Shown here one piece after another: positions 51,110 through 59,172 of a stretch of 64,000 nt of DNA. The notes under the pieces were generated by a model. That model was given only the letters and a program-made list of their open reading frames with translations. It did no database searches and was not told where the DNA came from. The stretch covers positions 117,745-181,744 of the forward strand of contig JAJPHD010000004.1 in the NCBI GenBank assembly GCA_021325455.1. The letters are read 5' to 3'. The translations under genes and the position numbers were made by a program. Origin of the DNA: Actinomycetota bacterium. Lineage in GTDB: Bacteria > Actinomycetota > Acidimicrobiia > Acidimicrobiales > JAJPHD01. Position 1 is the first letter of the stretch. Every line of letters starts with the position of its first letter.

Positions 51110-52023
51110 GGAGGGGAACCCCCCGGTATGGGACGGGGGGAGCGCCTACGGAGCGGGGCGTTCCCCTCGGCCCTCGGGGCCGCCTGGGGCCGCGCCGCCC
51201 CCGCCCGGGCAGATCCGTCATGGGCGCCGCCCGTAGGGGGCAGGGGGGCGGCCGGGCCCAGCCGGCGGTCCCTCAGCACGGGGAACTCCTCGCGCACCCG
51301 GGCCACGGCCTCCGGGTCGATGAGGCACCAGGTGATGCCCTCGTCCTCGCCGGCCTCGGCGACCAGCTCGCCCCCGGGGCCGACAACCCGGCTGTGGCCG
51401 CCCAGCACGGTGCCCTCCTGCTCTCCCACGGCGTTGCAGGCCACCACCACCATCTGCTCCTCCACGGCCCGGCAGGAGGTGAACAGGCGCCAGTGGCCCA
51501 GCCGGGCTGCGGGCCAGGCAGCGGGGACCAGGACGGTGTGGGCCCCGGCGTCGAGGAGGGCCCGCCAGAGCTCGGGGAAGCGCAGGTCGTAGCAGGTGGT
51601 GGCGGCCAGGGGGCCGAGGGCCGTGGTGGCCACGGCGATCTCCTCTCCCGGGGCCACCAGGGCCGCCTCCCGGGAGCGGTAGCCGAACACGTGGATCTTG
51701 CGGTAGGTGTGGACCACGGTGCCGGCAGGGTCGATGAGCACGGCCGTGTTGTGCAGGCGGCCGTCCGCCCCCCGCTCGAGGAAGGTCCCGAGGTGGAGGT
51801 GGCACCCGAGGGCCCGGGCCCACTCCCGCCCCGCCTCCACCGTGTCCCCCGTGAGGGGCTCGGCCAGCTCCTGGTAGCGGTCGAAGGCGAAATACCCGGG
51901 CAGCCACAGCTCGGGCAGCAGGACCAGGTCGGCCCCCGCCGCCCCGGCCACCAGCTCCCCGACCCTCTGGCGCCGGCGCCCGGGGGGCTCGCCGGGAGGG
52001 CTGGCCACCTGGATCAGGGCCAC
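51106..52023 (-). CDS. Carbon-nitrogen hydrolase (nitrilase superfamily)
   Basis: 305 residues from GTG 52023 (GGAGGTGAGG upstream); the open frame extends to 52515 only as a shadow. Glu-Lys-Cys triad: Glu in VLLPELWLPGYFAF, Lys in TYRKIHVFGYRS, Cys in AATTCYDLRFPELWRALLDA. Cytosolic amidase of the omega-amidase/Nit-like class that hydrolyses small amides such as 2-oxoglutaramate. A ~40-residue Pro/Arg/Ala-rich tail follows the fold, unusual and probably disordered. Substrate unknown. Confidence 0.85.
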   Translation of the reverse strand: MALIQVASPPGEPPGRRRQRVGELVAGAAGADLVLLPELWLPGYFAFDRYQELAEPLTGDTVEAGREWARALGCHLHLGTFLERGADGRLHNTAVLIDPAGTVVHTYRKIHVFGYRSREAALVAPGEEIAVATTALGPLAATTCYDLRFPELWRALLDAGAHTVLVPAAWPAARLGHWRLFTSCRAVEEQMVVVACNAVGEQEGTVLGGHSRVVGPGGELVAEAGEDEGITWCLIDPEAVARVREEFPVLRDRRLGPAAPLPPTGGAHDGSARAGAARPQAAPRAEGNAPLRRRSPRPIPGGSPP

Positions 52024-52162
52024 CCTCAGGGCCGCCTCACCTCCTCGCCGGGGCCTGCGCCCCCTCCTTGGAAGCGGTCGTCGTCCATGGCCACCGGGCC
52101 AGTATTCCAGACCCGGAGCCCCAGGCGGTCCGGCGAGGGTGGACGGCCCGGGAAGCCGGCCC

Positions 52163-52747
52163 TCAGCGGGGCCGGCGGCCCATGAAGGCGGCGAAGCGTT
52201 CCCAGTCGGTGGCGTCGGCCGGGGCGGGAAGCTCGGCCCCGAAGGGGTTGCCCGGGCCCATGGCGTCTCGGTACTCCGGCCTGATCGTGGACCGGGCGGC
52301 GGCGAGGGCGGGAGCGGCCAGGCCAGGGTCCAGCCGATCGAGCTGGCCGGTGGCGAAGGCCAGGTCCCAGCTGTGGGCGGCCAGCTCGGCCAGGTACATG
52401 TCCACCACCGTGCGGCCGTCGTAGGTCTCGCCCCACGGCATGGTGGTGGTGGCCGACAGGCGGGTGTCGTCCGCCCAGGCCGAGCCTGCCTCCTTGCCCG
52501 CCCGGCGCAGCTCATCCGCAGCGGCGGGAAGCTCCACGTGGGGGAACCCCTCGCCGGCGGCCCCCTCGCCCCGGGCCAGGGCGACGACCCGCCAGCCGGC
52601 CCCTACCAGGTGGTCGATGAGGGCGGCCACGTCGAGCTCCGGGCAGGGGGTGGCAAGGGTGAGCTGGTCCGGCTTCACCCCGGCGGCGAGGTCGGCCGCC
52701 AGCTCGTAGTTGCGGCTCAGCTCCAGGCGGTGGTCCGTTGCGGTCAT
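52163..52747 (-). CDS. TIGR03086-type protein (mycothiol maleylpyruvate isomerase N-terminal/DinB-like)
   Basis: 194 residues. TPCPELDVAALIDHLVGAGW (about 33-52) is the family start, with His as a metal ligand. MPWGETYDGRTVVDMYLAEL and AAHSWDLAFATGQ supply the later His. This four-helix metal-binding fold occurs in mycothiol-dependent enzymes of actinobacteria. It is divergent from a WYL regulator across a perfect palindrome and is its likely target. Confidence 0.8.
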   Translation of the reverse strand: MTATDHRLELSRNYELAADLAAGVKPDQLTLATPCPELDVAALIDHLVGAGWRVVALARGEGAAGEGFPHVELPAAADELRRAGKEAGSAWADDTRLSATTTMPWGETYDGRTVVDMYLAELAAHSWDLAFATGQLDRLDPGLAAPALAAARSTIRPEYRDAMGPGNPFGAELPAPADATDWERFAAFMGRRPR

Positions 52748-52798
52748 GGTCGTCTCCTCGGTCGTTGGCTTCCTTGGGCGCGACGATCCTGACCAACC

Positions 52799-52823
52799 AA
52801 ACTGGCCACCTTGTGGCCAGTTT
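52799..52823. promoter_or_regulatory. Perfect palindromic operator between divergent genes
   Basis: AAACTGGCCAC (52799-52809) and GTGGCCAGTTT (52813-52823) are exact inverted arms around CTT. It sits where the -35 of the WYL gene should lie, so binding would autorepress it and control the divergent gene. Confidence 0.7.
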
Positions 52824-52830
52824 CAGGAAG

Positions 52831-52836
52831 TAACTT
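52831..52836 (+). promoter_or_regulatory. -10 box of a leaderless WYL regulator gene
   Basis: TAACTT is followed by 6 nt and then the GTG at 52843, the spacing expected for a leaderless actinobacterial transcript. Confidence 0.5.
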
Positions 52837-52842
52837 GACCCG

Positions 52843-53883
52843 GTGCGGGCCGATCGGCTGGTGGCCGTCTTGCTGTTGCTCCAAATGCACGGCCGCATGA
52901 CGGTTCCCCAGCTGGCCCGGCGGCTCGAGACCTCGGAGCGCACCATCCGCCGGGACCTGGAGGCCCTATGCATGTCGGGCGTCCCCCTCTACTCCCAGCC
53001 GGGCCGCAACGGTGGCTGGGATCTGCTGGGCGGCCACCGCATCGACCTGACCGGCCTCACCACCCGCGAGGCCCAGGCCCTCCTCCTCGCCGCCGACGCA
53101 GGCAGTGCCACCCTGGGACCGGCGTTCGCCGAGGGGATGATGGCCGCCCGCCGCAAGCTGCTGGCCGCCTTCCCGGCCGGCCTGCGAGAGCGGGCCCAGG
53201 CGGCGGCGGGAGCGGTGATCGTGGACCTCACCCGCTGGGGCCCGGGACAGGGGGACGGCAAGGAGCCAGCGACCCGGGAGGAAGGGAGCCCCGAGCACCT
53301 GGCCACCCTGAGCGCCGCCCTGCTCGCCGGCCGGCAGATCGACGCCCTGTACGAGCCTCCCGGCCGGCCCCCCGAGCCCCGGCGCCTGCACCCCCGGGGA
53401 CTGGTCTGCAAGAGGGGAGTGTGGTACCTGGTGGCCAGCGCCCCTGCCGGCCTGCGCACCTACCGAGTGTCCCGGGTGCGCTCGGTCACGGTGGCAGACG
53501 AGCTCGTCGACCAGCCGGTGGGCTTCGACCTGGCCGAGGCGTGGGCCGGGATCCAGCGCCGGTTCTCGGAGCGGGTCCCCGACCTGGTCACCGTGAGCGC
53601 CCGGGCCACACCGTCTGGCCTGGGATGCCTGCGGGGCAGCGTGGGCCGCTGGTGGCCCCTCCGGGAGGGCGCCGTGGGTGAGGACGGCAGGGCCAGGGTG
53701 GAGATGCGCTTCCCGAGCCCACGCGTCGCCGCCCGGGAGCTGGCCCACGTCGAGGGGGTGGAGGTGGTGGAGCCCGCCGCGGTGAGAGCGGAGCTGGCGG
53801 CACTGGGCCGGGTCCTGGTCGAGCGCTACACCCCCCTGGATGCGACCGATGATTCTCATCCACTCGGGTCGTCTCGAAGGTGA
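52843..53883 (+). CDS. YafY-type transcriptional regulator, HTH + WYL domain
   Basis: 346 residues, GTG 52843. N-terminal DeoR-like winged helix: GRMTVPQLARRLETSERTIR and RDLEALCMSGVPLYSQPGRN. The WYL domain (about 160-225) includes RRLHPRGLVCKRGVWYLVAS and YRVSRVRSVTVADE, followed by a C-terminal extension. WYL domains sense nucleotides or other small ligands. It likely binds the palindrome at 52799-52823. The VOC pseudogene starts 23 bases downstream with its own RBS. Confidence 0.85.
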   Translation: MRADRLVAVLLLLQMHGRMTVPQLARRLETSERTIRRDLEALCMSGVPLYSQPGRNGGWDLLGGHRIDLTGLTTREAQALLLAADAGSATLGPAFAEGMMAARRKLLAAFPAGLRERAQAAAGAVIVDLTRWGPGQGDGKEPATREEGSPEHLATLSAALLAGRQIDALYEPPGRPPEPRRLHPRGLVCKRGVWYLVASAPAGLRTYRVSRVRSVTVADELVDQPVGFDLAEAWAGIQRRFSERVPDLVTVSARATPSGLGCLRGSVGRWWPLREGAVGEDGRARVEMRFPSPRVAARELAHVEGVEVVEPAAVRAELAALGRVLVERYTPLDATDDSHPLGSSRR

Positions 53884-53906
53884 AGGAACAAGAGGAGGCA
53901 AGTCCA

Positions 53907-54312
53907 ATGGCGGGCGATTCCGCGGTACCAGACATGCGCTTGGAGCTCGTCCCGGTCCCGGTGTCAGATGTCGACAGGGCGAAGGTGTTCTATGAGCAAG
54001 CGGGCTTCGGGAACGTGCACGACACCCAAGTCACTGAGACGATGCGGGTGGTGCAGCTCACTCCGCCTGGGTCCGGCTGTTCCATCGTCTTTGGTACTGG
54101 GATGGGTCCGATCACTGAAAATGGTCCCAGGCTCGATTAAGGGGCTCCACCTAGTCGTCGACGACATGGGGGCGACCCGCCAGGCGCTCATGGGGCGCGG
54201 TATCGAACTGAGCGATGTAGACGATATGGGAGGCGTCCTTTATTCGTACTTCAGTGACCCAGATGGGAACATGTGGGCGCTCCAACAATGGCCGGCCGGT
54301 TATCAGCCATAG
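53907..54312 (+). pseudogene. VOC/glyoxalase-fold protein, split by a one-base frameshift
   Basis: Starts at ATG 53907 with GGAGG 8 nt upstream. MRLELVPVPVSDVDRAKVFY, GFGNVHDTQVTETMRVVQLT and CSIVFGTGMGPIT run in the first frame, which stops at 54140. VPGSIKGLHLVVDDMGATRQ, ALMGRGIELSDV and SYFSDPDGNMWALQQWP continue in the next frame to 54312. Removing one A from AAAA (54118-54121) restores a ~134-residue VOC protein. It is a recent pseudogene, an assembly error, or slippage-expressed. Confidence 0.75.
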
Positions 54313-54877
54313 TTGGTTGCAGCGGTAGTAGTGCTGAGCGGGGCGGTGCAACCTTTACGACGACACCACCCCGGCCGTTTCGCACCTTCTTTGCTGCAAG
54401 GTATTGCCTATTGTTGGTGTCGTTCCCGTCGTAGGCCGACATCCAATAGATCCACACCTTAAGGATCCGCCCCGCAGCGGGGTGAGTGCCGTACCACCTG
54501 GAGGGAGCGCCCCGGACTTGGCCGGCCCTGCCAGGCGGCGGGGATCCATCCGGCTCAGCTGCCCCAAGTCGGCCTGGGTGGGAGGAGGCCCGCGGCAATA
54601 CGGCTCTGGACCTGGCTCGGGCCAGGCCTCTCTGGGAGCTGTTCCCCATAGGAGGCGTGAGGCGGGCCCCCTGAGCAGGATCATTCCGAGGGCGGTCGGT
54701 GGGGCCGGGGCCACCAACCGGTGAATGCCTGGAGACAAGGCGATGCGCGGGCTGGGCGGGCCGAGGAGCCGGGGCTCTTCCGGCGGCTGAAGATACCCGT
54801 CCGGCGATGCCCGGCACGAGGTCCTGCCGCTCGCCGGTGATGGGTGAACCTAGCGCCAATCTCCCGGTTTCCAGTAG
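54313..54877. other. Long intergenic region
   Basis: 565 bases without a recognised gene. On the minus strand a run near 54365-54460 reads WIYWMSAYDGNDTNNRQYLA and AAKKVRNGRGG. It looks protein-like but has no start and no family I can name, so it is possibly a gene fragment. Confidence 0.35.
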
Positions 54878-54898
54878 ACACATGCATCATGCATGTGT
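54878..54898. promoter_or_regulatory. Perfect 21-bp palindrome upstream of the repeat protein/MarR operon
   Basis: Arms ACACATGCAT and ATGCATGTGT around a single C, centred 50 bases before the ATG at 54938. Symmetry and length fit a MarR-family operator, and the operon's second gene encodes a MarR protein. Confidence 0.65.
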
Positions 54899-54937
54899 TA
54901 GCCTGGCCCGAGGTTGGAGACCAAAAAAGGGGGAGGT

Positions 54938-55891
54938 ATGCGAAAGCCTGTCCTATCCGTGGCCATGGTGCTCGGAGCGGCGTCCCTCGGCCTGGTTCCG
55001 CTGGGCTCGTCCGCAGCCGAGGCCGGGCCTCCTCGCTACCATTTCCGAACCTTCGACGTGCCGGGGGCCACCGGCGGGACCGAGGTGAACGGCATCAACG
55101 ACCACGGTGCCATGGTCGGGACCTACTTCGACGCCTCGGGAGAGCACGGGTTCGTCAGCGACGCTGGGCGCCTCATCCGGTTCGACGTGCCGGGGACGAA
55201 GGGGGTCACCCAGGCCTATGCCATGGATGAGGCCGGGGACGTCGTGGGCATCTACACCGACAGCGGGGGGGCCGCCCACGGGTTCCTGCGGACCAGGGGG
55301 GGAGCATTCGTCCGGCTCCCCGAGGCCCCCGGTGCGGGCCTGGGGCCGAGCCAGGGCACTTACCCCACGGGCGTCGACGGCCGGGGAGAGGTCATCGGCT
55401 ACTACGTCGACGCCCAAGGCGTCTACCACGGCTACGAGGAGCGTGGCCCCCTGTTCCGCACCATCGACGCGCCCGGGGCCGGGGATGGCCCGGGGGAGGG
55501 CACGGTCCTCTACTCATTGGACCGGGGCGGAGTGATCGGGGGGGCCTACGTGACCTCGGCGGGCGTCGAGCACGGCCTCATCGACCGTCACGGCACCTTC
55601 ACCACGGTGGACGACCCTGCCACCCCCCCGGGGCCCTCGGGGGGAACCGACGTGGACGGCGTGGTGGACCGATCGGTGGTGGTCGGGGACTATGCCGATG
55701 CCCAGGGGAGCACCCGGGGCTACCTGGACCTGGGGGGCCGGTTCTCCACCGTGGCCGACCCGGAGGGCAACGACGTGCCCGGCCAGGGCACGGTGGTGAC
55801 GGCGGCCAACGACGACCTCGTGCTGGTGGGGTTCTTCTTCGGCTCCTCGCCCGTCCCCCAGGGCTTCGTGGCCCTGCCGGGTCCCGGCTGA
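54938..55891 (+). CDS. Secreted protein with HAF-like beta repeats
   Basis: 317 residues from ATG 54938, with GGGGGAGGT 4-9 nt upstream. Signal peptide about 1-30 (SVAMVLGAASLGLVPLGSSA). At least five ~50-residue repeats built on F.T.D.PGA..GT...GIND.G..VGTY.D..G..HGF, as in NGINDHGAMVGTYFDASGEH. These resemble HAF/extracellular beta-propeller-type repeats of unknown function. It overlaps the MarR start by one base (TGATG) and is preceded by the 21-bp palindrome, so both genes are probably repressed by that regulator. Confidence 0.75.
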   Translation: MRKPVLSVAMVLGAASLGLVPLGSSAAEAGPPRYHFRTFDVPGATGGTEVNGINDHGAMVGTYFDASGEHGFVSDAGRLIRFDVPGTKGVTQAYAMDEAGDVVGIYTDSGGAAHGFLRTRGGAFVRLPEAPGAGLGPSQGTYPTGVDGRGEVIGYYVDAQGVYHGYEERGPLFRTIDAPGAGDGPGEGTVLYSLDRGGVIGGAYVTSAGVEHGLIDRHGTFTTVDDPATPPGPSGGTDVDGVVDRSVVVGDYADAQGSTRGYLDLGGRFSTVADPEGNDVPGQGTVVTAANDDLVLVGFFFGSSPVPQGFVALPGPG

Positions 55892-56430
55892 TGCCCGGGA
55901 GGCCCGATCGGAGACTGGCCAACCTGATGGGGGCGTTCGGGCTGGCCATCGCCGACCTGCTCGTGGAGGGGGCCGAGTCCCATGGCCACAATGAGCGGGA
56001 GGAGGCCGCCCTGGTCCTCGGCTACCTGGTCGAGGGTTTGAGCCAGGAGGACCTCCGCCGCCGGCTCGGCTTGTCCCAGCCGGGGGTGGCCCGCCTGGTC
56101 GATCGGCTCTGCCACCAGGGCCTGATGGAGAGGGGCGCGGGGCCCGACGCTCGCACCCATGCCCTGAGGGTGACCCGGGAGGGGGCAGCTGAGGCGGAAG
56201 CCGCCCTTGGCCGCCGCCACCAGGCCATCGGCCCGCTGGTGAGGGGCTTGTCCGTGGCCCAGCGCCGGGCCCTGACCGAGATGCTGGAGGCCATGCTCTC
56301 CGCCCTGGTGGGAGCGGGGCGCTCACCCTGGCGCATGTGCCGCCTGTGCGACCAGGACTCCTGCTCGTCGGCTCGCGCCGGCTGCCCGGTGGAGGAGGAG
56401 ATGCTCCGGCAGTCGTCCGGCCGGCGATGA
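55891..56430 (+). CDS. MarR-family regulator with Cys-rich C-terminus
   Basis: 179 residues. Dimerisation helices flank a winged helix LSQEDLRRRLGLSQPGVARL, VDRLCHQGLMERGAGPDART and HALRVTREGAAEAEAAL. After the last helix the tail reads WRMCRLCDQDSCSSARAGCP, a C-x2-C-x4-C-x6-C arrangement that could bind zinc or sense oxidation. It is co-transcribed with the secreted repeat protein and probably controls its own operon through the palindrome at 54878-54898. Confidence 0.8.
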   Translation: MPGRPDRRLANLMGAFGLAIADLLVEGAESHGHNEREEAALVLGYLVEGLSQEDLRRRLGLSQPGVARLVDRLCHQGLMERGAGPDARTHALRVTREGAAEAEAALGRRHQAIGPLVRGLSVAQRRALTEMLEAMLSALVGAGRSPWRMCRLCDQDSCSSARAGCPVEEEMLRQSSGRR

Positions 56431-56434
56431 GGAG

Positions 56435-57328
56435 GTGCGGCCGGCCCGAGCCGCCGCCGCCTGGCTGGTGGCGCTGTCCCTGGCCGGTGCGGGCCTGGGG
56501 GCCTGCCGCCGGCCCTCCGTCCGAGCCACGGGGGGGACGGCCCGCTCCCCCTCCTCCCTGAAGGCGACCCGGCCCTCTCACCGGCGGGCGGTGGCCTCTT
56601 CCCCGGCCCCTTCCCCGCAGGTGCCTGGCCGCTTGCTGGGGGGGAGGTCCGTCCTCACCGCCAAGGGCTGCCCCGATCCGGCCACTTGCCCGGACTTCGT
56701 GGTCATCGGCGTGGGCTGGCGCCCCCGGCCCGGCGGCAAGGTGGTGATCCCCTACCGGATCGACCCCCTCGTCCCTCCTCCGAGCAGGCTGGCGCCCTGG
56801 TAGGTGGTGGCGGCGGTGCGGGCGGCGGCCCGGACTGGATGGGGGCCGACCCCCGATTGGACCTGCGCTACCTGGGGACCACGCGGTTGGCCCCGGCCGA
56901 GAACGACGTCATCGCTTCGGGGCCGCCCCTGCCCGGGCGATCACCGACATCGCCCATGGCCCGGGCGGCTATTTCGACGGCTACTACACGGCCTTCGACA
57001 TCACCTTCCTGGCCGGGCTCCCCTGGAGCTGGGTTCCCTGCCGCGCTCCTCGGGGCCGGCGCTGCTCCGCCTACCGGACCTGGGCCTGGGGCAGGGCCGG
57101 GCCCGACCTGCAGGACACCGCCACCCACGAGTGGGGCCATGTCCTCGGCCTCGAGCACGTGGACCAGCCCTGGGACTACCAGCTCGTCATGTGGGGCAGC
57201 GGGGACGCCCCCACCTGCCCGGGGCGCCGGGGCTGCCGGTGGCGCGACCGCCTCGGGTGGGGGACGTGCTGGGCGTGCGGTGGCTATACCCGACGCCGGC
57301 GCCCCTGCCTGCGCTTCCCGGTCCCTGA
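56435..57328 (+). pseudogene. Matrixin-type zinc metalloprotease, multiply frameshifted
   Basis: GTG 56435 opens a lipoprotein signal (LVALSLAGAGLGACRR), then FVVIGVGWRPRPGGKVVIPY in frame 1. The family sequence then hops between frames: VVAAVRAAART, WMGADPRLDLRYLGTTRLAP, AITDIAHGPGGYFDGYYTAF, THEWGHVLGLEHVDQPWDYQ (zinc site HExGHxxGLxH) with VMWGSG Met-turn, and DVLGVRWLYP. At least four to five indels, mostly in G/C runs, break it. The active-site sequence is intact, so decay is recent, or the sequence is erroneous here. Confidence 0.7.
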
Positions 57329-57350
57329 CCGGTCGAGCAAGCGGTGCGGG

Positions 57351-58367
57351 CTACTTGACGAGGAAGCCGCCCCGGGCCTGGAGGCCGGCCACCACGAGCA
57401 CGGCGGCCACGAAGATGTACTCGTAGAGGGCGGGCAGGCCTAGCAACACGATGATGTCGTTGATGATCCCGATGAGCAGGGCGCCCAGGGCGGCCCCCAC
57501 CACCGTCCCCCTGCCGCCGGTGAACGGGATCCCGCCCAGGATCACGGCGGCGATGGCCTCCAGGGAGTCCCCCTGCCCGGTCGTGGGGTAGATGGAGCCC
57601 TGGTAGGCGGTCATCATGATCCCGGCCAGGGCGGCCAGGCCGGCGGACACGGCGAAGACGAGCACCTTCAAGGCATCGGCCCGCAGCCCCACCCGGCGGG
57701 CGGCCAGCTCGTTGGAGCCGATGCTCTTGAGCCAGGCGCCCAGGGGCGTGAACGTTATGACCAGTTGGGCCACGACCGTCACGCCCACCGCCACGATTAT
57801 CAGGTTGGACACCCCGAGGGTGCTGTCGGCCAGCACGGCGAAGCCGAAGGGCCTGGCCGGGGTGACGCTGCTCGGGCTGATGTAGCTGCCCCCGTTGGTG
57901 AGGAGCGCCACCCCCTGGAACCCCCAGTAGGTGCCCAGGGTCACCACGAAGGAGGGGATGTGGACCTTGGCCACCAGGAGCCCCACCAGCGCCCCGAGGA
58001 TCACGGCGCCCACCATCGTGCCGAGCAGGGCTGGCCCGGTGGGGACCCCGTGGAACACGGTCAGCCACGCCGCCAGCATCCCGAAGCTGGCCATCAGGCT
58101 CTCCACGCCCAGGTCGATGGAGCCGACGAGTATGACGAAGGCCTCCCCGACCGACAGCACCACGAGGAAGCTCGAGCTGATGAGCAGCTCGTTGAGGTTG
58201 CTGCCCCGGATGAAGTCGTGGGTGATGAGGGTGGCGATTATGCCGGCACCGATGAGGAAGGCAATGGGCCGCCGCACGCTGCCCTCCTGGCCCGCCGCCC
58301 GGCCGAGCAGGGCGGGGAGGCTCTGGCGGTAGGGGCTGGGGGCCGGGGCGCTGCTGATCCCGGTCAT
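57351..58367 (-). CDS. Sugar ABC transporter permease (RbsC/XylH type)
   Basis: 338 residues from ATG 58367, overlapping the ATPase stop as ATGA. About ten helices; VGEAFVILVGSIDLGVESLM is the RbsC-type hallmark (GGIDLSVG variant), followed by IPSFVVTLGTYWGFQGVALL, and later GDSLEAIAAVILGGIPFTGG RG. The EAA motif is absent, as expected for this branch. Last gene of the LacI-controlled operon. Carries a monosaccharide or polyol. Confidence 0.9.
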   Translation of the reverse strand: MTGISSAPAPSPYRQSLPALLGRAAGQEGSVRRPIAFLIGAGIIATLITHDFIRGSNLNELLISSSFLVVLSVGEAFVILVGSIDLGVESLMASFGMLAAWLTVFHGVPTGPALLGTMVGAVILGALVGLLVAKVHIPSFVVTLGTYWGFQGVALLTNGGSYISPSSVTPARPFGFAVLADSTLGVSNLIIVAVGVTVVAQLVITFTPLGAWLKSIGSNELAARRVGLRADALKVLVFAVSAGLAALAGIMMTAYQGSIYPTTGQGDSLEAIAAVILGGIPFTGGRGTVVGAALGALLIGIINDIIVLLGLPALYEYIFVAAVLVVAGLQARGGFLVK

Positions 58368-59167
58368 CGGGTCCCCGGTTGCTGGCGACGCTCCCACTGG
58401 GCCCGCTGGCGGTCGGCGGCCCCGCCGAACATGGCGTGGATGAGGTCGGCGATGGTGAGGTCCCGGTTGTCGAGCACCTGGGCCACCCGGCCGGTTACGA
58501 AGACGGCGATCCTCGTGCACACGGCCAGCACGTCCTCCAACCGATGGCTGATGAGGACCACCGTCTTGCCCCGCTTGTGCAGGTCCCCGATGGTGTTGAG
58601 CACGTCGTCGGCCTTGGCGACCGATATGGCGGCCGTGGGCTCGTCCAGCAGGATGATGTCCCGATCGAAGAGCAGGCCCCGGGCGATGGCCACCAGCTGG
58701 CGCTCCCCGCCCGAGAGTTGGCCCAGCTGCCACTCGGGGCGGATCTTGGTGTTCATCTGAGCCAGCACCTCGCCCGCCCGGGCCCGCATGGCCCGTCGGC
58801 TGGAGAGGATGCCGAAGCGCTTGATCTCCTCGCCCAGGAAGAGGTTCTCCCAGACGCTGAGGTCGGGGGCCATGGCCAGGTCCTGGTAGACCATCTCGAT
58901 CCCCAGGGCCCGGCGGGTGCGAGCCGGCGAGGTGATGCGCACGGGGTGGCCCCGGTAGCGGAACTCCCCGCTGTCAGGGTGGTGGTAGCCGGTCAGGAGG
59001 GCGAGGAAGGTGGACTTGCCGGCCCCGTTGTCGCCGACGATGCCCAGAACCTCGTTCTCGTTGATGTCGAGGTCGATGCCCTCCAGGGCCGTGACCGACC
59101 CGAACCGTTTGACCAGCCCCCGCACGCTGAGCACCGGGGCCCGGTGGTCCTGGTCGATGGCGTTCAT
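58364..59167 (-). CDS. Sugar ABC transporter ATP-binding protein (single-domain RbsA-like)
   Basis: 267 residues from ATG 59167; TTG 59176 would overlap the preceding stop. Walker A GDNGAGKSTFLALLTG, Q-loop VYQDLAMAPDLSVWENLFLG, signature GQLSGGERQLVAIARGLLFD, Walker B IILLDEPTAAIS, H-loop LISHRLEDVLAVCTRIAVF. Only one ATPase domain is present, whereas RbsA/XylG usually have two, so it probably works as a homodimer. Confidence 0.9.
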   Translation of the reverse strand: MNAIDQDHRAPVLSVRGLVKRFGSVTALEGIDLDINENEVLGIVGDNGAGKSTFLALLTGYHHPDSGEFRYRGHPVRITSPARTRRALGIEMVYQDLAMAPDLSVWENLFLGEEIKRFGILSSRRAMRARAGEVLAQMNTKIRPEWQLGQLSGGERQLVAIARGLLFDRDIILLDEPTAAISVAKADDVLNTIGDLHKRGKTVVLISHRLEDVLAVCTRIAVFVTGRVAQVLDNRDLTIADLIHAMFGGAADRQRAQWERRQQPGTR

Positions 59168-59172
59168 GGGGC

